Shown one piece after another: positions 10,414-15,913 of a stretch of DNA of 15,913 nt. How positions within the stretch are numbered: the first letter of the stretch is position 1; each line of letters opens with the position of its first letter. A program made the position numbers and the translations under genes. This DNA comes from Ichthyophonus hoferi (Eukaryota > Opisthokonta > Ichthyosporea > Ichthyophonida > Ichthyophonidae). Below the pieces are notes generated by a model. That model searched no databases, was not told the origin of the DNA, and saw only the letters and a list, made by a program, of their open reading frames with translations. Location: NCBI GenBank assembly GCA_002751075.1, contig NAOQ01000902.1, positions 1-15,913 of the forward strand, in the 5' to 3' direction.

Positions 10414-10524
10414 ACTAGTAGTTTACCAGAGCTTACCCTTAGTCCTAAAAGAAAGGATAAGGGTGCTATGGCAATTTCAATAGTTAATGACCATTTTATC
10501 GCCCCACCCACCTCACGTAATTGA
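10414..10524 (+). other. Short open fragment with a hairpin inside
   Basis: A 36-codon plus-strand segment between stops reads TSSLPELTLSPKRKDKGAM followed by ISIVNDHFIAPPTSRN, a protein-like composition in a locally GC-richer patch. The opposite strand is also open (10565-10365). It has no clear splice partner. The segment contains the hairpin at 10435-10464, so part of the apparent coding signal may come from that palindrome. Confidence 0.2.
10435..10464. repeat. Hairpin, 11 paired bases with one bulge
   Basis: ACCCTTAGTCCT at 10435-10446 pairs with AGGATAAGGGT at 10454-10464, with a single bulged G and a seven-base A-rich loop. It lies 55 bases from the inverted repeat at 10336-10380. Confidence 0.6.
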
Positions 10525-10565
10525 TGACTCACCATGCCACCTGTGCCACACCGCAAAATTACCAA

Positions 10566-11110
10566 TTAGCTTATTGCTAATGCTGCAATGACGGAAGCCT
10601 GAATCTAAACACAAACATGCGACATGATCCATTTAAGTCACCAAACACATTGTGTCCGTGATAAGGGGTTGCAACTATGCAATCATAAATTGACCTTTAT
10701 TAGGTAAGAAATATTAGTGATTGTTAATTTGTTAAACTTTAACTTTTATTTATTCCGGTTGGTTATAAAAGCGCATCTTCCATTTAATTGCTTTTAAACA
10801 AACCAATAAATATTTGTCGACACCATATACGTGCCTATCATTGGCATGCGCATCTTTTATCGGAAGATTCGATTCTTAACGTAGATTTGCGTAGAAGTAT
10901 CTATTTTTTTATAAATTATGAATAGACTTATAACTAATAACTAATACAATAGATTTTATCGATTTTTAACGGCATAATAACATTTTTCACAATCTATTTC
11001 TAATGTCAATTATCTTAAACAAATAGAGTATCTCTTCCAATAACTGCGACTTGTTAACCTTCATGCAAAAAAAAAATCTAGATGGCCCTCTGCCAATACT
11101 CAAGTTCTGG
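10566..11110. other. Upstream intergenic region of the eight-exon gene
   Basis: AT-rich with no exon or repeat copy found. A TATA-like word (ggttataaaagcgc, near 10762) is present but lies more than 500 bases before the proposed start codon. Confidence 0.4.
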
Positions 11111-11116
11111 TGTGTG

Positions 11117-11121
11117 ATTGG
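11117..11121 (-). promoter_or_regulatory. Inverted CCAAT box before the eight-exon gene
   Basis: TGATTGGG matches the NF-Y core (CCAAT on the minus strand) about 180 bases upstream of the proposed ATG at 11303, a typical distance for a proximal promoter element. This is sequence match only. Confidence 0.3.
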
Positions 11122-11302
11122 GTGAATGGATCCTCTTAGATCCAGCTTTACCCCATGAGAATACTATTAATATTCTGGTGTGTACATAATATTTCCAGTT
11201 TGACACTCAGGCTTTGTGTACATGTGTAGAAGTATCCATATACACTTTTTTAAACTAATTTTTTCTTTAAGTCCTTTTAAACTATTATTTTTTACAATTA
11301 TT

Positions 11303-13941
11303 ATGTTGGTTAGCCAATTTAATCGCCCGGCCCCGACGATCGATACGTACGATACGATGCAGTTGGATATTGAGAGGTTTGATGCTGAATTTTTAGAAAA
11401 TCTAGACTGGTATACAGACGACAATGATGCATACAACAGGCCACTTGTAAGTAATATTTCAGTTTATTTGTTGTTGGTTTGTGTATCTCTAAGGAAAGTT
11501 GGTCATTAACGGCGTATGCTGCATCCTTGTTTGAAATGTGAGCCTATCATAGAATTGGTCGCAATTTTTATTGATGACTATTTTCATTCTTCTTCGTTTT
11601 GTGACTTAAAGTTGAATTGACAGCGTGACTTTACTAGAGTTGCTATTTTTTCATGTTAACATCACACTCATGGATGCCTATGTGCCCACACAAAAGCGAT
11701 ACTATGCTAATAGTCCTTTTCCTCTTTTTTGTCTTATAGGGAGCGTTATGGATATCGGGACTTGAAGAAAAACCAATAGTAAGTTTATCCACGTATGCTT
11801 ATTTTTATTCAACTGTGTATGGGTGTAGTCAAATACGAACAAATACAATTAAATAAAGAAATGTCATTTTCTTATGATATTGCTATTATCTCCCATCTGA
11901 TGGCAATCATACTAGTTGAACTACCAATAAAGGAACACAATATATTTAATTTGTCAGGAAAAATAAGCCCACTTAATCAACCATAGTGCAAAATCACGTG
12001 CATATCTCCGCGTATATTAGCTCTTTTACACAAACACACTACTTGAGCAGGCTCTGACTATAAGCGATTATATTTGTGACTGTATATGTTTTACTCACAA
12101 TACTCGTTCACACAGACGTTTAAGGCTACTATGATGAGGCGATACCGGTCGCAGCCCGAAAAATCACACTCTGAGCCAAGCCTTGTTTTTCAGAGACACC
12201 CAAAATCGGAAGGTATGTTAAATCTTTTAATAACAGGGTTAGGGTTATAGAGGGCACAGAAACAAATAGTATATGGATGAGATAAGTAAAAAAAAATGCA
12301 TATATATTTGCATATAGCTGTAAGTCCATGTAAGGAGATTCATCAGATTGGATTGTTACATACTAATAATAGCCCAAAGTATATACCTTTACTCTCTTTC
12401 CCTAATTCACATCATTGATGCAAAAATATATCGGCAAATGCCACATGAATATAATATAGTCATTGTTCCGATACTATTCCATATCACACGCATCTAATAT
12501 TTTCATTCCAATTTATTTGTAGACTTATTTATATACTCACTTCCACAGGTGTTATGCCTGCGGAGGAAACACAAACTCCACTAGCAGCATTAAAGGATTT
12601 CTCCCAACGTATATTAAATCAAAATAGAGACAAGCGTATGTGCGACGATTCAAATGAAAAGTAAGTACGTAGAGACGCAGATGTGTAGTTAAATACTGAG
12701 ATATTCTTGGCACATAAATACACATGTATCTATATATGTACATATTATTTAATTTAAATTTGCATATCCTCCTCCTTTCCCGCGTATTAATTACTACACC
12801 TCCCTGACTGACATTGTTAAGTACAAAATAAATATGCATAAATAATGCAACACATACGCGCATTTAATATCATTCATATCGTCTAATATTTTTTCTATCA
12901 TTCTATTTTATGGCTCCTCTTCGCTCATATTATACATACCATAAATGATTCAGACTTGCATATAAATACTTTAATTACAAGAGAGCAAACTAACACACAA
13001 TTATACTACAGGCAGCGATTTTCTTCTTCTTCTCCTGAAATTGAATGCACAGGCTCTCAGCAAAGAAAGAAATCTGGTAAGTGCAACTAATTAAGTCCTT
13101 ATTCCGAGACATCCTCTTACTTGTATCTACGCTTTCTTTATATGGTTGGCCTACTACTCCATGTTCCAACCCGCTCTTTATATCACAATCGCATTTTTTC
13201 CCCTTACAATATACATTTCCACTATTTCTGATATCCTAGGTACCCCTGTAATAAAGTTGTTTAAAACACTTCTAATATCCCGTATTGATACTATTTTTTA
13301 TGCAGTAATTTTTACAATGCGATCAATGAAAACTTTCAAGAGAACCCACCACAAGGTAAATCTTCCAACTAAATTTACATGTATATGCTACAAATACCTG
13401 CATATAACTGATTTACATTTTTAAAATTTTATTCAAATAAGTATAAATATGTTTATTATGTTGCTTGCTTCTACCAAAGATTACTAGTTAAAATATATAC
13501 TAGTATTGGATATGTCGCATACCTAATTAAATATGTACCTAACAACACACTTTCCTATTCTAGAACGTTACGGATGATGAGCCAGAGCCAGTACCCTTAA
13601 GGACAAAGAGCGTTGCACAAATTCCTATTGTCCGGTTCATTGAAAGTAATATAGCACTTGTCACTACCTCCCTCATGCGCCTCCCTTCAATATTTTCTAG
13701 TCGCATTACGTCTTGCTCCTGGCTTTTACACATGATTTATGTTATCATCATACTCAGTTTCCATTATTTATCAAAATTCCTGATGCACTAAATCTTAAAC
13801 ACATACCTTAGTAGGCAATTAGGGATTATTAACTGATTCCAACTATTACTTTCCTTATCAGAGACAGAGTATCGTCAAAAAGCTCTATCTCTGGGCCGTG
13901 CATCGCCAATGCCGTTGTCCTCTCGATCAGCCTTCGTGTGA
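11303..13941 (+). CDS. Unrecognised Ser/Pro-rich protein, eight exons, 222 residues
   Basis: Exons are 11303-11446, 11740-11778, 12116-12212, 12549-12660, 13012-13076, 13306-13355, 13564-13645 and 13862-13941 (TGA). All introns are GT-AG (208-351 bases), and the phases 0,0,1,2,1,0,1 join into one frame of 669 bases, which is strong support. Exon 1 encodes an acidic helix-like stretch (LDIERFDAEFLENLDWYTDD). Later parts are basic and Ser/Pro-rich: MMRRYRSQPEKSHSEPSL, ETQTPLAALKDFSQRIL, RFSSSSPEIECTGSQQRKKS, MRSMKTFKRTHHK, DDEPEPVPLRTKS and a C-terminus LGRASPMPLSSRSAFV. There are several S/T-P sites and short basic clusters that could be nuclear signals, and no membrane segment. It is probably disordered. 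In-frame ATGs at 11222 and 11357 are alternatives, and a possible acceptor (gttggttag, ending at 11314) would make the first listed exon internal. I do not recognise the family. Confidence 0.78.
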
Positions 13942-14212
13942 TTTGTTTGTTTCACGTTTTCTAGTGGTTATTAGTCAAGTTATTATTGGAAGCTTGGGTT
14001 TTAATATTAAATCTAGATATATTGCATTAAATAATTTCGAATACGCCAAAATAGTAATTTAAAAATAGAAATGCTGTATTAATGTGTTAACTAATCTGTT
14101 TATTCGTTGAAGCAATACACATTATAACGGAATATAGGCTAAAATAATGATTTTTGTTCACTACCGTGAACTCCAAAGGAACGAATATAATTACATTTAG
14201 CTGGTAGTAGCT

Positions 14213-14254
14213 AATAAAGACGCAGATAATAAGGTATAATCGATTATAAATAAA
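14213..14254 (+). promoter_or_regulatory. Candidate polyadenylation signals for the eight-exon gene
   Basis: Two AATAAA hexamers at 14213-14218 and 14249-14254, about 270 and 310 bases after the stop codon. The second is followed by a T/G-rich stretch (gctttgcgtttcttac) that would suit a downstream element. Confidence 0.4.
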
Positions 14255-14659
14255 GCTTTGCGTTTCTTACTATTTTGTTAACAATATTACATATATTCCC
14301 ATTGATGTTAAGAACATACTTGCCCTGTATTTAATAATTATGAAATTATATTATAATGTTTAGCTCTTTACTGGCACTTGATTATAATGATCAGTGCTCT
14401 GATATTTCTCCTATCGATAATACAGAGAAGTGTTTAGTAACTTTTGGTAGTAATAATAATTATTACTTACACTCAATCTTAGTCTCTCATTGATCGTTTA
14501 CACTGTGCTATTACTACAATCGCACCTAAACCCAAAGGCGGGAGTCTCTTCTGAATTTTTAAATGAGGTGCCCTCAGCCTTCTATTAAAAATGGATCAGA
14601 GCCAAGTAAGCGCTACACCTATTAATAGCTCAGCACATGTGCATAAATAAACTGAAGTC

Positions 14660-14766
14660 AATTGGAGCCCCCAAAGCCTGAGGAGTGTAGCCTTTTCATT
14701 CGATTCATTAAATGGAATTGATTTTAAATTATTTCCTGCCGACAAGTCAATAGAACTCCCGCAGAT
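14660..14766 (-). repeat. Dispersed repeat copy 4, short and interrupted
   Basis: On the minus strand two blocks match the start of copy 3: 14766-14736 (ICGSSIDLSA in the shared frame) and 14681-14660 (about 20 bases matching ggcttcgggggctccaatt with one change). The order is the same as in copies 2 and 3, but about 50 bases of unrelated AT-rich DNA lie between the blocks. An acceptor-like gttatag precedes the first block, as in copy 2. The copy is broken and short. Confidence 0.55.
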
Positions 14767-14912
14767 CATCTATAACTTTCAAATTGTTATTTTAAGTTTA
14801 TGCGAGTAAATTCATGCGGTGATAAATAATACTTAAAAAATATATGAATCGAGGAGAATTTATATCGAATATAATTATTTTTTATCTATGACCTCTAATA
14901 CACAATTCATAG

Positions 14913-15020
14913 TTTGGGTTTGAACGCGATAATCCGTATGTGCGTATCTTTGTGTCTGGCTCGTCAGCTAAGTCCAAAAGATACTTAACTGTGAGTTGTA
15001 TTAATATCAAATATGAATGA
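14913..15020 (+). other. 35-codon open fragment, open on both strands
   Basis: The plus strand reads FGFERDNPYVRIFVSGSS followed by AKSKRYLTVSCINIKYE between stops. The minus strand over 15070-14882 reads LLDLADEPDTKIRTYGLSRS. Both compositions look protein-like and neither has a clear splice partner. It sits between repeat copies 4 and 3, so it may be another piece of the same eroded unit. Strand and identity are unresolved. Confidence 0.25.
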
Positions 15021-15378
15021 ATTATTATAAACCAGGTAATTGTATTTTGCGGAGGGTGGGTGGTGGACAAGGCGTATAAAATAGAATAAACGTGTCAACG
15101 ATAAGTACATATCAAATCGTTTATGCATCACTTTTGACAATACTACTACTTTTAATAGAAATACCTAGTTACACAGCATTTGCGTTGAATATTTGTTTTG
15201 TCAGTCAGATATGCTTCACAGGCAAGAAAATCATCAACATTGTCCTCTACAGATATATATAATATGAAGAGAATCAATCAGCATGAGTTTATATTCTTCA
15301 TGATGTACTTATTACCAATTATTTTCTATTACATATATATAACCATTAACCATTACCTTAAATACGAAACGTATGGCA

Positions 15379-15810
15379 ATCTGTTGTAGTTCTTTTGACT
15401 TATTTACTGGCTTCGGGGGCTCCAATTCATTGATGGATCTTGGGAATAGTAAGTAGAGACAAGAGCGTTCTTGTGGCCTATATTCATTTCGAAAAAATAA
15501 TAATACTGAGTTAAGAGGCGTTTTAATGTGTCCCTTTGCACACGCGGAGTACAGATACGCAAAGACACATTTTTATTATTAAACAGTTCAGCAGGACTTG
15601 CCTTATACAAGATGCTTAGGCAATGTGCTCTGGACAGAACGTTATGATCTGAAACGGCTTATTATGTAGTTGTAAGACCTCTACCATTGGCTGGTTCAGT
15701 TTTGATGGATTGTACTAGCTAGTTTCTCAAACTACATATGTAATAATAATTGCAAATAATATTAAATGCTTATAAATATATAAAGAAATACCTAAATTAA
15801 TTTAATATTC
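15379..15810 (+). repeat. Dispersed repeat copy 3, the longest copy in the window
   Basis: This is the only copy carrying both shared parts next to each other. The first part (15379-15429; ICCSSFDLFTGFGGSNS) matches copies 2 and 4. The second part (15442-15810) matches copy 1 on the opposite strand over its whole length, with one gap of about 28 bases in this copy. Shared residues in the second part include TEL.G.L.CPF and EYRYAK..FYY. The two copies differ by about a quarter of their bases, so the duplication is old. The copy is broken. The unit might be a mobile element or a duplicated gene segment; I do not recognise the protein. Confidence 0.7.
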
Positions 15811-15867
15811 TATTTTAACAATATATAATAGTTGTTCTTGCTAGGCTAGAAGTAGTAATAGAAGTTG

Positions 15868-15913
15868 CCCCCCCCAGAGAGTCTGCGTGCGCGCCTTCTA
15901 TAGGACGTCTGTC
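15868..15913. other. C8 homopolymer and GC-rich window edge
   Basis: Eight consecutive C bases at 15868-15875 open a stretch (agagagtctgcgtgcgcgcc...) whose base composition is unlike the rest of the window. It may be the edge of a different repeat, an exon continuing to the right or a CpG-containing promoter. Too little is visible to decide. Confidence 0.4.

Noticed and set aside
12552-12863. 103-codon minus-strand frame
   Set aside because: It lies antisense across exon 4 and an intron of the eight-exon gene, whose seven consistent junctions are far better supported.
13146-13424. 92-codon plus-strand frame overlapping exon 6
   Set aside because: Most of it is intron 5; the spliced exon at 13306-13355 falls in this same frame and joins with consistent phase, so the unspliced extension is not needed.
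15400-15520. NSK.RQE followed by LY.FR, like helix 8 of a class A G-protein-coupled receptor
   Set aside because: No NPxxY motif or series of seven membrane segments precedes it; the likeness covers too few residues.
15404-15610. Minus-strand 68-codon frame ending NWSPRSQ, and NWSPQSL at 14660, like the mariner catalytic neighbourhood (NWPPQSPDLNP)
   Set aside because: It is antisense to the frame conserved between repeat copies 1 and 3, and the diagnostic D-L-N-P-I-E does not follow in either place.

Overview
This is a strongly AT-rich nuclear genomic window from a eukaryote. It carries spliceosomal genes with short exons, GT-AG introns of roughly 210-1790 bases, gtaagt/gtgagt/gtatgt donors, many simple repeats and eroded dispersed repeats. 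The one recognisable gene is API5 (apoptosis inhibitor 5), a family of animals, plants and some protists and fungi. The organism is most likely an AT-rich animal or a close unicellular relative, but the sequence alone cannot settle it.

Layout. Positions 62-3095 (minus strand) hold the first four coding exons of an API5 homologue, which runs off the left edge. Its first intron contains an ATT-rich minisatellite with a 129-base period. Positions 3096-5116 are a head-to-head intergenic region. Positions 5117-6762 (plus strand) hold a two-exon gene for a 191-residue coiled-coil protein I do not recognise. Positions 6763-11302 hold no intact gene that I can support: about 1.1 kb is apparently empty, followed by eroded repeat copies and open fragments at 7.85-9.52 kb and a hairpin-rich patch at 10.3-10.6 kb. 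Positions 11303-13941 (plus strand) hold an eight-exon gene for a 222-residue, Ser/Pro-rich, probably disordered protein. All of its exon phases agree, but I do not recognise the family. Positions 13942-15913 hold candidate polyadenylation signals, then two more copies of the dispersed repeat (14.66-14.77 kb and 15.38-15.81 kb), and a GC-rich edge.

The three genes show no shared pathway. API5 acts in nuclear survival signalling; the other two are orphans, so any functional link would be guesswork. The most useful new observations are the exact splice models, a previously unnamed dispersed repeat family whose copies keep a shared reading frame, a possible 18-base microexon in the coiled-coil gene, and a (CT)19 tract just inside an API5 donor site. 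I found no evidence for a novel defence or signalling system.
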